From UBA2862 sp045658005 (GTDB lineage Bacteria > Bacillota > Clostridia > Christensenellales > Aristaeellaceae): a DNA stretch of 5,212 nucleotides. The translations under genes were made by a program, and so were the position numbers. The notes below the pieces were generated by a model. It did no database searches, had not been told where the DNA came from, and saw only the letters and a program-made list of their open reading frames with translations. This document shows, piece after piece, positions 1 to 5,111 of this stretch. The stretch covers positions 1 through 5,212 of the forward strand of contig JAZOUD010000021.1 in the NCBI GenBank assembly GCA_045658005.1. Reading direction: 5' to 3'. The first letter of the stretch is position 1, and the number at the start of each line of letters is the position of its first letter.

Positions 1-34
1 AATCCGAGATTTCATGTTTATCATTCCAAACATC

Positions 35-63
35 GTGACGGCGAGGAAGGCCCCCGCCGTCAC
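35..63 (-). terminator. Strong stem-loop just downstream of the esterase gene
   Basis: A perfect 9-bp inverted repeat, GTGACGGCG / CGCCGTCAC, lies 18 bases after the esterase stop codon. On the minus strand the stem can extend by a G-U pair and two G-C pairs to about 12 bp with a five-base loop. Its position suits a transcription end. The bases after the stem (GATGTTTGG) are not a proper U-tract, so it may be a weak terminator, an mRNA 3' protective hairpin, or part of the start of a next gene (see findings). Confidence 0.4.
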
Positions 64-81
64 TTAATCGAGTATACCGCG

Positions 82-1803
82 TCAGCAGACCCGCTTGGAC
101 GACCCGTTCCCGAGGCGCTCTGCCCAGGACATCATTAGGTCCTCCCGCCTTCCAAACAGGTCCTTTTGCATGCCGATGGCATCGTCAAAGACCATCGTCT
201 GGCGATCGTCACCCGAGAACTTCTTCCACTCGTATTTTTTGGTGGAGGGGTTGCCCGTCCGGGCGAAGTTGGCCCACATCTCCTTTGCGACGTGGCGGAA
301 CGCGCACTCGTCGTCCCCGACGATCTTTCCGCTCCCCATCGGGTCCGGAACGAGCGTGTCGAACAGGTACGGGATCTCGCAGGCGTGTATCGCGCCAAGC
401 TCGGGGGTCGTCACCGGCTTCTTGATAAAGTACATGTAGGTGTTGCCGCCGGCGGCTGAGTGGCGCATGGCCATGTCGGTGTTGCCCGCGCGGAAGTTGA
501 TGTCGTTGCAGTACTGCTCCAGCCTGCTCCCCTCGCCCTCATCGGCGAGCGTGGCCATGAACTCGTCGTACATGGCCTTCTCCTGCTCGTTGAGCAGCGC
601 GCGGTCCCTCTTCGCGATCCACCTCAGCGTGTCGAGGAAGCCCTCCTCGCCGCCCTCGGACGGGACGAAGTACCTGATCTCGTCCTGGTTGGACCCGATC
701 ATCATGTCGATCTTGGCCCTCTTCTCGTCTCCCCACATCGCGTACATGTCCGCCCGGTCCTCGGGCAGCGTGACGCCGTGGAGGAGCGGGAAGTTGGCGG
801 TCCCCAGAAGGCAGTTCTTGTCGATCATGGCCCCCTTAAGGTAGGCGTCCACGAGCTGCTCGGTGGTGAGCGCCATGAGCTCGTCCATGGTCTGGCAGCC
901 CGTCGCGGTCAGGAAGTTCTGCGTAACGTGGATGCCGTGCTCCATCGTGTCGCAGTAGGCGATGTTGGCACTCTGGGCGATGATTCTCCTGAAGAGCCCC
1001 TCGCTTCCGTCGATGAGCGGGAGTAACGTGACGCTGGCCGAGCCCGCCGATTCGCCGAAGATCGTCACGTTGTCCGGATCGCCGCCGAACCCGGCGATGT
1101 TTTTCTGCACCCACCTGAGGGACTCAAGCTGGTCGAGCAGGCCAAGGTTGCCGGCATCCTTGAAGTTTTCCCCGCCCGGGACCCGCTCGAAGTTCATGAA
1201 TCCCAGGAAGCCGAGCCGGTAGTCGATGGACACGAACAGGATGTCGGGGTACTGTTTGGAGATGTTGGTAAGGTCGTAGAGGGGCGACGCCTGGGATTCG
1301 GCGCAGAACCCGCCGCCGTGAATCCACACCATGACCGGCTTCTTGCTGTCAGTGCAGCTGGTATTGCAATATATGTTCAGCACGAGGCAGTCCTCGCCGA
1401 ACTCCGCCGTTCCCTCCGAGTCGTTCACAGGCCCGATCGGAATGTGTCCGGGCTCTGTCGCATCATACACGCCGTCATCGTCTGAGGCAGGAAGGGCCTT
1501 CTGCCAGCGAAGCTTCCCCAGCGGCTGAGTAGCGTAGGGGATGCCCTTCCAGATGATCAGCTCGTCCGTCTCCTTGCCGACGAAGGTGCCGTTGTTGCAC
1601 TTGACCGCCAGCGCCCTGTCATAGTTGTCGTCTGTGATCGGCTTGTTCTCGCCGTACCCGGCATTTAATTCCGCCTTCACCTCCTCCGGAGGCTTCAGCT
1701 CGTTGAAGCCCTCGGCCCGAGCCGCGATGACATGGGTGTTACAGCCGATCATCGCCAGCGACAGCGCCACTGCCAAAAGTGTGAGAATAAACCTGTGTTT
1801 CAT
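82..1803 (-). CDS. Secreted lipoprotein carboxylesterase, type-B (para-nitrobenzyl esterase-like)
   Basis: An alpha/beta-hydrolase serine esterase predicted to hydrolyse carboxylic esters outside the cell, anchored to the membrane. The 573-residue product starts with a lysine/arginine n-region, a hydrophobic core and a MIGC lipobox with Cys21. Family landmarks follow in the usual order: GIPYA (about 87-91), EDCLVLN (137-143, second type-B signature), oxyanion-hole HGGGF (162-166), nucleophile elbow GESAG with Ser252, the acid in GSNQDE (Glu375), and His473 in the GAIHACEIP stretch. The triad is therefore complete, and the length suits family members of roughly 500-600 residues. The start at 1803 is chosen over an in-frame ATG at 1839 because GGAGGTG sits seven bases before it and because it puts a proper signal peptide at the N-terminus. 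The protein has 13 cysteines including the last residue, which is many for an exported protein. The substrate is not deducible. It lies 93 bases after the membrane-protein gene with no obvious terminator between, so cotranscription is plausible. Confidence 0.93.
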   Translation of the reverse strand: MKHRFILTLLAVALSLAMIGCNTHVIAARAEGFNELKPPEEVKAELNAGYGENKPITDDNYDRALAVKCNNGTFVGKETDELIIWKGIPYATQPLGKLRWQKALPASDDDGVYDATEPGHIPIGPVNDSEGTAEFGEDCLVLNIYCNTSCTDSKKPVMVWIHGGGFCAESQASPLYDLTNISKQYPDILFVSIDYRLGFLGFMNFERVPGGENFKDAGNLGLLDQLESLRWVQKNIAGFGGDPDNVTIFGESAGSASVTLLPLIDGSEGLFRRIIAQSANIAYCDTMEHGIHVTQNFLTATGCQTMDELMALTTEQLVDAYLKGAMIDKNCLLGTANFPLLHGVTLPEDRADMYAMWGDEKRAKIDMMIGSNQDEIRYFVPSEGGEEGFLDTLRWIAKRDRALLNEQEKAMYDEFMATLADEGEGSRLEQYCNDINFRAGNTDMAMRHSAAGGNTYMYFIKKPVTTPELGAIHACEIPYLFDTLVPDPMGSGKIVGDDECAFRHVAKEMWANFARTGNPSTKKYEWKKFSGDDRQTMVFDDAIGMQKDLFGRREDLMMSWAERLGNGSSKRVC

Positions 1804-1810
1804 CGAATCC

Positions 1811-1817
1811 CACCTCC
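1811..1817 (-). promoter_or_regulatory. Shine-Dalgarno site fixing the esterase start
   Basis: GGAGGTG on the minus strand lies seven bases before the ATG at 1803. It supports that start over the in-frame ATG 36 bases upstream, which would put a non-signal-like segment before the lipoprotein signal. Confidence 0.8.
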
Positions 1818-1896
1818 AAATCATTATTGCGTGTTTCACAGAGCTGGAATGGTTCCTGTGTCAGCCGCGATCTTTCTTATCGCATGGGCGCAGGCT

Positions 1897-2010
1897 TTAT
1901 TGCGCCTGCTCTTCCTTTCCCGATATGAAGCAGGCCACCAACCCGTAGATCAGGGTTGGACGGATCCATATCTCCGTGAGCAAGTAGTCGGTATACGCAT
2001 TGATGGGGTT
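1897..2010 (-). pseudogene. Displaced C-terminal segment of the membrane protein (frame -1)
   Basis: Reading one base back from the upstream membrane-protein frame, from about 2010, the minus strand encodes 37 residues beginning NPINAYTDYLL. They contain a further hydrophobic segment (IRPTLIYGLVACFIS), a charged tail GKEEQAQ and a TAA stop. This fits the membrane protein better than the in-frame tail, which is short, polar and arginine-rich. Joining the two frames after the alanine codons at 2015-2010 gives a smooth 187-residue protein. One missing A, making AAC from the AA run here, would explain the break. It could be a real mutation or a sequencing error. Confidence 0.55.
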
Positions 2011-2459
2011 GCTGCAATGACATAGTTGTACAGCCCGGCAATCGCCATGTCGACCACGAAGAGCAGCCACAGGTTGCGTTTGGTGTAGCGCCTCCAGTCC
2101 TTGCGGGCATAGAAGTAGGTGAACATCAGAAGCAGCAGCACCGAGAGCGCAAGGCAGATCAGATGGATGGGATAGCTCTCCAGCGGCGGCGGAAAGAGGA
2201 TGTCGCGCAGGAGCACGGTCATGCCCGCGCATGCCGAGCTCCAGTAGTTGAAGCGCTGGGTATCGATGCGCCTGAAGAAGTACATCGCCATCAGCACCAG
2301 GCACGCGATGTAGCACAGGTTGAGCACCAATTCAGGCCATGCCTCATGAAGCCCGAAATGGATGACGCCAAAGAGCATCATACCCACCGAGAGCACCGCC
2401 GATACCGCCGTGATCCCGATGTCCAGGATCTGCGATTTCCTTTTGAACCTCGTTTCCAT
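1950..2459 (-). CDS. Multi-pass integral membrane protein of unknown function, C-terminus probably frameshifted
   Basis: I do not recognise the family. As it stands the ORF encodes 169 residues. A basic N-terminus (METRFKRK) is followed by hydrophobic segments at about 11-35, 41-62, 72-90, 96-117 and 129-149. Basic loops such as RRIDTQR and RKDWRRYTKR separate some of them and suit a positive-inside topology. After about residue 150 the in-frame tail becomes polar and low-quality, while the -1 frame continues with a plausible sixth membrane segment, so the native protein was probably 187 residues ending at 1897. The start at 2459 is chosen because GGGGGAGG ends six bases before it. The longer reading from 2558 would add a proline/arginine-rich stretch unlike a protein N-terminus and would overlap the stem-loop after the amidohydrolase gene. 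It lies between the amidohydrolase and the esterase on the same strand. A small-molecule transport or sensing role is possible but not shown. Confidence 0.7.
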   Translation of the reverse strand: METRFKRKSQILDIGITAVSAVLSVGMMLFGVIHFGLHEAWPELVLNLCYIACLVLMAMYFFRRIDTQRFNYWSSACAGMTVLLRDILFPPPLESYPIHLICLALSVLLLLMFTYFYARKDWRRYTKRNLWLLFVVDMAIAGLYNYVIAATPSMRIPTTCSRRYGSVQP

Positions 2460-2465
2460 AATGTG

Positions 2466-2473
2466 CCTCCCCC
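2466..2473 (-). promoter_or_regulatory. Shine-Dalgarno site fixing the membrane-protein start
   Basis: GGGGGAGG on the minus strand is separated by six bases from the ATG at 2459. It is the only good ribosome binding site near any candidate start of this gene, and it sets aside the 33 extra codons upstream. Confidence 0.7.
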
Positions 2474-2512
2474 AGTTCCACAGGAATGCTCCGGACACGG
2501 AGACCCGCCCTG

Positions 2513-2564
2513 AAAACGGCGATGCCGCGCGGCCTGCTCTCGCCCGATGAGGCGGCATTGCCGT
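2513..2564 (-). terminator. Candidate Rho-independent terminator after the amidohydrolase gene
   Basis: Nine bases past the amidohydrolase stop the minus strand has a 13-base inverted repeat with a single mismatch. ACGGCAATGCCGC pairs with GCGGCATCGCCGT across a 23-base, GC-rich loop that can fold further. The second arm runs directly into four T residues. The U-tract is short and the loop long, so termination may be partial, leaving some transcription into the membrane-protein and esterase genes. Confidence 0.55.
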
Positions 2565-2573
2565 CGATTAGTT

Positions 2574-4223
2574 TCAGGCGTGGATGTAGACCCAGCTTCC
2601 GCCGACCATGGTGCGCAGTACCGTGGCATCGGCGATGTGCTCGGGATCACAGGTGGTGATGTCCTGATCGAGCACCACAAGGTCCGCCTCCTTGCCGACG
2701 GTGATGCTGCCCAGCCGGTCGTCGCAGAGCATCTGATAGGCCTCGTTGAAGGTGGTCGCCTCGTTCATCTGCTCGATGGTGACGCGCTCGCCAGGATTAT
2801 GCAAGGTATCCGAACGGCCGGGAAGCTGACGAATCACGCCCTTCTGCATGCCGACCAGCGGATAAGCCGGGTTGATGACGGGGTAGTCGCTGGCGGAGGT
2901 CACCACGACGCCCGCGTCGAAGAAGGACTTCATGGGGAGCTGGTTCGCAGCGCGTTCCTCGCCTATATTGGCCACGATCAAGGGGTCGAATTCGGGCGAC
3001 TTGTCGAACCAGTGCGGGTCGGTGACCGCCACGACGCCCAGCTTCGCCATGCGGGGAATGTCCGCCTTGTCAACGACCTGCAAATGGGTGACGGCGTCCC
3101 GGTGATCATGCGGTCCGGTCTCGGCCAGCGCCTTTTCGATGGCGTCCAGCGTCATGGCCAGCGCGCCGTCGCCGATGGCGTGGACGTGCACCGTGAAGCC
3201 GAGCTCGTGGGACCGCCTGAACACCGCCGTCAGGGTCTCCATGTCGAGGCGCAGCTGCCCGCGATGCTGATGCTCCTGAGACCAGGGATCGGTGTAGGGC
3301 TCCTTCATATAGGCGGTGGAGGGATTGCCCGGGAAGCCGCCGTCGAGCTGAATCTTGATGTTGCTCACTTCAAACATGGGGCCCTTCGTCCGCGCCCGGA
3401 GCTCTGCGGCGTGCTCGATCTCCGCCATGGTGTCGTGGCCCTTGGCCTGGAATACCTGATAGGCGGCATAGACGTGCATTTTGAGCCTGCCCTCCACATC
3501 CAGCTGGTGGCAGGCCTCCGCCGCGTTGTCGGTGCTGTCCCAGTTGATGATGGGGTCCAAAACCAGGGTCTCTCCCTGGGCAAGGTATTCCTCCTGATAG
3601 TACAGAACCGCCTTCTTGTACTGCTCCACCGTGAAAACGGTGAGCGGCTTCAGCAGATCCATGGCGCCCTCCCGGAAGTAGCCGATAGGATTGCCCTCCG
3701 CATCCCTGACGATGATGCCGTCGGAGACATCCGGCGTATTCTTATCGATGCCCAGCCGATCCATGGCAGCATGGTTCACCCAGTAGGAATGATGGCCCAT
3801 GTCCGCGAGGACGACGGGCTTGTCCGTCAGACTGTCGAGCAATTCCGCGGTGGGACCGTCCGGCCCCATATCCGGTGTGGGAATGAAGCCCGCGCCCTGA
3901 ATGACGTCCAGCTCCGGGTGCTTTTCGGCAAATTCTTTGACCATGGCAAGATGCTCCCCGAGGGTGCCGAACGGGCTCAGATGCACCGTGAAGAGCGCTT
4001 CGGTGCCGCCCGGAGTGAGGTGACCGTGACCCTCTCCCAGTCCCGGCAGAATGATGCCGCCATCATAGCGCAATACCTCTGTGCCGCTGCCGGTATACGC
4101 CTTTGCGCCCGCTTCGTCGCCGACGTAGACGAACCGGCCGTCCGCGATGGCCGCCGCCGCTGCCCTGGGCTGTTCCCTGTCCACGGTGTAGATGTTGCCA
4201 TAAATGATCTTATCCGCTGTCAT
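2574..4223 (-). CDS. Metal-dependent amidohydrolase, YtcJ / Amidohydro_3-like
   Basis: A 549-residue cytoplasmic enzyme of the amidohydrolase superfamily, the branch that includes YtcJ and N-substituted formamide deformylase. Members hydrolyse C-N bonds with active-site zinc or similar metal. Visible landmarks, in order: the N-terminal strand motif with IADGRFVYVG (about 26-35); LPGLGEGHGH, giving the metal-binding pair His66 and His68; HSYWVN (145-150); KIQLDGG (Lys290); HVHAIGDGA (His346, His348, Asp352); VTHLQVVD (His380); DPHW (His404); SASDYPV with Asp446; and the C-terminal composite-sandwich motif GSITVGKEADLVVLDQD (505-521). Length and motif order are typical and no break is seen. There is no signal peptide. 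The start at 4223 has AAGGAG ten bases upstream. An in-frame ATG at 4352 lies inside the palindromic element and is rejected. The substrate cannot be assigned; paralogues of this type are very diverse. A promoter and a 33-codon ORF lie upstream, interrupted by the palindrome. Confidence 0.92.
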   Translation of the reverse strand: MTADKIIYGNIYTVDREQPRAAAAAIADGRFVYVGDEAGAKAYTGSGTEVLRYDGGIILPGLGEGHGHLTPGGTEALFTVHLSPFGTLGEHLAMVKEFAEKHPELDVIQGAGFIPTPDMGPDGPTAELLDSLTDKPVVLADMGHHSYWVNHAAMDRLGIDKNTPDVSDGIIVRDAEGNPIGYFREGAMDLLKPLTVFTVEQYKKAVLYYQEEYLAQGETLVLDPIINWDSTDNAAEACHQLDVEGRLKMHVYAAYQVFQAKGHDTMAEIEHAAELRARTKGPMFEVSNIKIQLDGGFPGNPSTAYMKEPYTDPWSQEHQHRGQLRLDMETLTAVFRRSHELGFTVHVHAIGDGALAMTLDAIEKALAETGPHDHRDAVTHLQVVDKADIPRMAKLGVVAVTDPHWFDKSPEFDPLIVANIGEERAANQLPMKSFFDAGVVVTSASDYPVINPAYPLVGMQKGVIRQLPGRSDTLHNPGERVTIEQMNEATTFNEAYQMLCDDRLGSITVGKEADLVVLDQDITTCDPEHIADATVLRTMVGGSWVYIHA

Positions 4224-4233
4224 TGCCAAACAA

Positions 4234-4239
4234 CTCCTT
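4234..4239 (-). promoter_or_regulatory. Shine-Dalgarno site of the amidohydrolase
   Basis: AAGGAG on the minus strand is ten bases before the ATG at 4223, slightly long but acceptable spacing. It decides the start and shows that the palindromic element beginning at about 4245-4251 stops only a few bases upstream of the ribosome binding site. Confidence 0.75.
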
Positions 4240-4244
4240 TTTTG

Positions 4245-4415
4245 CTTAGGGAAATACCGCGCAATTAAGGTGGTCAGCTGGCGAGTGAATTTTTCGACAG
4301 ATGCAATTGCAGATTTCGAAGGTTTACTGGCGGTAAATCGAGAAATCTGCAAGCAGCAGATGTCGGAAAAGGCACCGCCAGATGTGCCGCCGTATTGTGC
4401 GGTATTTCCTTAGGG
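4245..4415. mobile_element. MITE-like near-complete palindrome flanked by CTTAGG(G) direct repeats
   Basis: The segment folds on itself along almost its whole length, centred at about 4330. Terminal arms 4250-4265 and 4394-4409 pair at 15 of 16 positions, plus one G-T. CTGGCG at 4278-4283 pairs with CGCCAG at 4376-4381, CGACA at 4295-4299 with TGTCG at 4361-4365, and TTGCAGATTTC at 4307-4317 perfectly with 4342-4352. GGTTTAC and GTAAATC close a five-base loop at 4328-4332. CTTAGGG occurs as a direct repeat at 4245-4251 and 4409-4415, as a 6-7 bp target-site duplication would. The element proper would be about 158 bp with GAAATACCGC ends and no convincing coding capacity. This suggests a non-autonomous palindromic insertion. 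It lies between the small ORF and the amidohydrolase ribosome site and would form a long hairpin in that mRNA leader. A native structured leader is the alternative. Confidence 0.6.
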
Positions 4416-4511
4416 TATCGCTCTCAATGAGAATGCGCCCCTCATTTTATCATATATGTCCATTCGGGAACTCTGAAGTACAGTAAAATCAGGCTGCATC
4501 AGAGTTTTCAT
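4410..4511 (-). CDS. 33-residue small ORF upstream of the amidohydrolase
   Basis: An ATG at 4511 follows GAGGAG by seven bases, and the frame stays open for 33 codons to a TAA at 4412-4410. The product starts MKTLMQPDFTVLQ and ends AFSLRAIP. It has no signal peptide or membrane segment and matches no family I know. A TGCTATACT extended -10 element lies about 25 bases before its start. The stop codon falls inside the right-hand CTTAGGG repeat of the palindromic element. If that element and one repeat are removed, the ORF would still end with TAA, 22 bases before the amidohydrolase ATG, a normal operon spacing. It may be a small protein, a leader peptide, or the remnant of a longer gene. Confidence 0.45.
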   Translation of the reverse strand: MKTLMQPDFTVLQSSRMDIYDKMRGAFSLRAIP

Positions 4512-4518
4512 TGTGCTT

Positions 4519-4524
4519 CTCCTC
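4519..4524 (-). promoter_or_regulatory. Shine-Dalgarno site of the 33-codon ORF
   Basis: GAGGAG on the minus strand lies seven bases before the ATG at 4511. This near-ideal placement is the main reason to take the small ORF seriously. Confidence 0.55.
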
Positions 4525-4536
4525 GCATATGTTTAC

Positions 4537-4545
4537 AGTATAGCA
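4537..4545 (-). promoter_or_regulatory. Extended -10 promoter for the small ORF and amidohydrolase
   Basis: The minus strand reads TGCTATACT, an extended -10 element (TGn plus a five-of-six match to TATAAT). A start point near 4530 would leave a leader of about 20 bases before the 33-codon ORF. No good -35 hexamer is present at 16-18 bp spacing, which is usual for extended -10 promoters. A perfect palindrome occupies the -35 region. Confidence 0.45.
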
Positions 4546-4554
4546 CGCAACATA

Positions 4555-4567
4555 GACATACTATGTC
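4555..4567. promoter_or_regulatory. Operator-like palindrome GACATA-C-TATGTC
   Basis: A perfect 6-1-6 inverted repeat lies at the expected -35 position of the extended -10 promoter at 4537-4545. A second overlapping dyad, ACATAG / CTATGT, covers 4550-4565 on the same stretch. Such a symmetrical site overlapping a promoter is typical of a dimeric repressor or activator site. No regulator gene for it is visible in the window. Confidence 0.4.
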
Positions 4568-4619
4568 GCTCTGATTCACGATTGTTCAGAACGTGAAATT
4601 TAACGATGGCGTCAAGGTA

Positions 4620-4661
4620 TGAAATGCCGATGAAAGCGGTAGAAACCGATCGTGCATTTCA
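4620..4661. other. Compound hairpin with three stacked stems
   Basis: TGAAATGC (4620-4627) pairs perfectly with GCATTTCA (4654-4661). Inside it CGAT (4628-4631) pairs with ATCG (4649-4652), leaving a single-base bulge at 4653, and CGGT (4637-4640) pairs with ACCG (4645-4648) around the tetraloop AGAA. A five-base bulge, GAAAG, remains on one side. Sixteen pairs in 42 bases is unlikely by chance. There is no U-tract on either strand, so it is not a simple terminator. It may be a structured RNA element, a protein binding site or a small palindromic repeat. Confidence 0.4.
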
Positions 4662-4685
4662 ACGCAGAAAATCCCTTTTAATTCT

Positions 4686-4697
4686 ACCATAAATGGT
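4686..4697. repeat. Short dyad ACCAT-AA-ATGGT
   Basis: Perfect five-base arms around two bases, in the gap between the compound hairpin and the terminator of the 75-residue gene. It could be a binding site, but it is short enough to be chance. Apart from this dyad, the hairpin at 4620-4661, and a TTCACG / CGTGAA pair around 4575-4597, I see no gene on either strand in the roughly 160 bases between the operator-like palindrome and the terminator. Confidence 0.2.
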
Positions 4698-4723
4698 GCC
4701 TTCTCTACAATCCCCCCAAACAT

Positions 4724-4753
4724 AAAAAAGCGCCGTACTTCAGGATACAGCGC
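4724..4753 (-). terminator. Rho-independent terminator of the 75-residue gene
   Basis: On the minus strand GCGCTGTAT pairs with GTACGGCGC (nine pairs, two of them G-U) around a six-base loop, followed at once by six T residues. It lies about 60 bases past the stop codon at 4813 and separates this gene from the small ORF and amidohydrolase unit. Confidence 0.85.
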
Positions 4754-4812
4754 CATATTTACCAAACCTTTACGCTTCGAGCTCTATTCATAAGGGTGTT
4801 ATGCTTCTTGAA

Positions 4813-5040
4813 TCATCTTACCTGGCCCGCCATCCACAAAATGAACTCTTCCAGCGTTGGCTCGTCACCAGCATACTCAAACCCGGCCCACTTCGCCTGG
4901 ACAGCCGGATCGGGATTGCTTCTTCCCGCATCCATGGCTTCCTTCATGTCCCTCCGCACTTCTTCCTCGGTGACGTGGTTGTCACGGGCAATCTGGCGGA
5001 TAATACCCGCCGCCCTCTTCAGTTCTCTCTTCGTGTACAT
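4813..5040 (-). CDS. Small Spo0A C-terminal-like protein (75 residues), function unknown
   Basis: A soluble, charged, helical 75-residue protein with no signal or membrane segment. An N-terminal basic helix (KRELKRAAGIIRQIAR, 4-19) is followed by a helix-turn-helix-like stretch (VTEEEVRRDMKEAMDAG, 23-39), an NPDPAVQAKW segment (42-51) and a terminal PTLEEFILWMAGQV helix (61-74). From memory, short clostridial proteins with the pattern VSEEEVRxxMxEAI...NPxPxxQxxW...PTxEEFI are commonly annotated as Spo0A C-terminal-domain-like. They lack the receiver domain, so real sporulation control is doubtful. The start is secure, with AAAGGAG eight bases before the ATG. The gene is a single-gene unit with its own terminator and is divergent from a transposase-like frame. 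The coding call is firm; the family call is moderate. Confidence 0.75.
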   Translation of the reverse strand: MYTKRELKRAAGIIRQIARDNHVTEEEVRRDMKEAMDAGRSNPDPAVQAKWAGFEYAGDEPTLEEFILWMAGQVR

Positions 5041-5082
5041 TCCTCTATCTCCTTTGTTAGTGTGTCTGCTAAGGAGTTGTGC

Positions 5083-5111
5083 ATAATATATTGATACATT
5101 ACATCTTGTAA
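5083..5111 (-). promoter_or_regulatory. Possible promoter of the 75-residue gene
   Basis: On the minus strand TATTAT (five of six to TATAAT) is preceded, with 17-bp spacing, by TTACAA, a poor -35. A start near 5076 would leave about 35 bases before the ATG. The -35 hexamer is the same six base pairs used as -35 by the plus-strand promoter candidate, so the two would compete. Confidence 0.3.

Noticed and set aside
440..1026. Plus-strand and alternative minus-strand frames within the esterase gene
   Set aside because: They overlap the well-supported esterase, lack ribosome sites, and have translations dominated by R, H, S or P, as expected from shifted reading of GC-rich codons.
1804..1839. 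Esterase start 12 codons upstream (ATG at 1839)
   Set aside because: It includes the GGAGGTG ribosome site in the coding region and buries the lipoprotein signal behind a tryptophan-rich stretch.
2005..2016. Programmed -1 frameshift in the membrane-protein gene
   Set aside because: The minus-strand GCAGCAACCCC is not an X-XXY-YYZ slippery heptamer, and I see no stimulatory hairpin just downstream. A one-base deletion or sequencing error is simpler.
2460..2558. Membrane-protein start at 2558
   Set aside because: The added residues are proline/arginine-rich, the region forms the stem-loop after the amidohydrolase gene, and a good ribosome site marks 2459.
2547..4268. Long plus-strand open frame of 573 codons opposite the amidohydrolase
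   Set aside because: It is the antisense shadow of a GC-rich gene. The translation is rich in H, G, R, V and D with no family motif and no ribosome site, while the minus strand carries a complete amidohydrolase.
4224..4352. N-terminal extension of the amidohydrolase to an ATG at 4352
   Set aside because: The extra 43 codons lie in the palindromic element and resemble no amidohydrolase N-terminus. The ATG at 4223 has its own Shine-Dalgarno sequence and begins the usual first strand.
4245..4415. Palindrome as a CRISPR repeat, riboswitch or T-box leader
   Set aside because: There is only one unit with no spacers, and I do not recognise a T-box or riboswitch consensus. The end-to-end symmetry and bounding direct repeats fit an insertion better.
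4801..5094. Plus-strand frames opposite the 75-residue gene
   Set aside because: They have no ribosome site and no recognisable motif, and they run through the promoter region. The minus-strand gene has a clear Shine-Dalgarno sequence and terminator.
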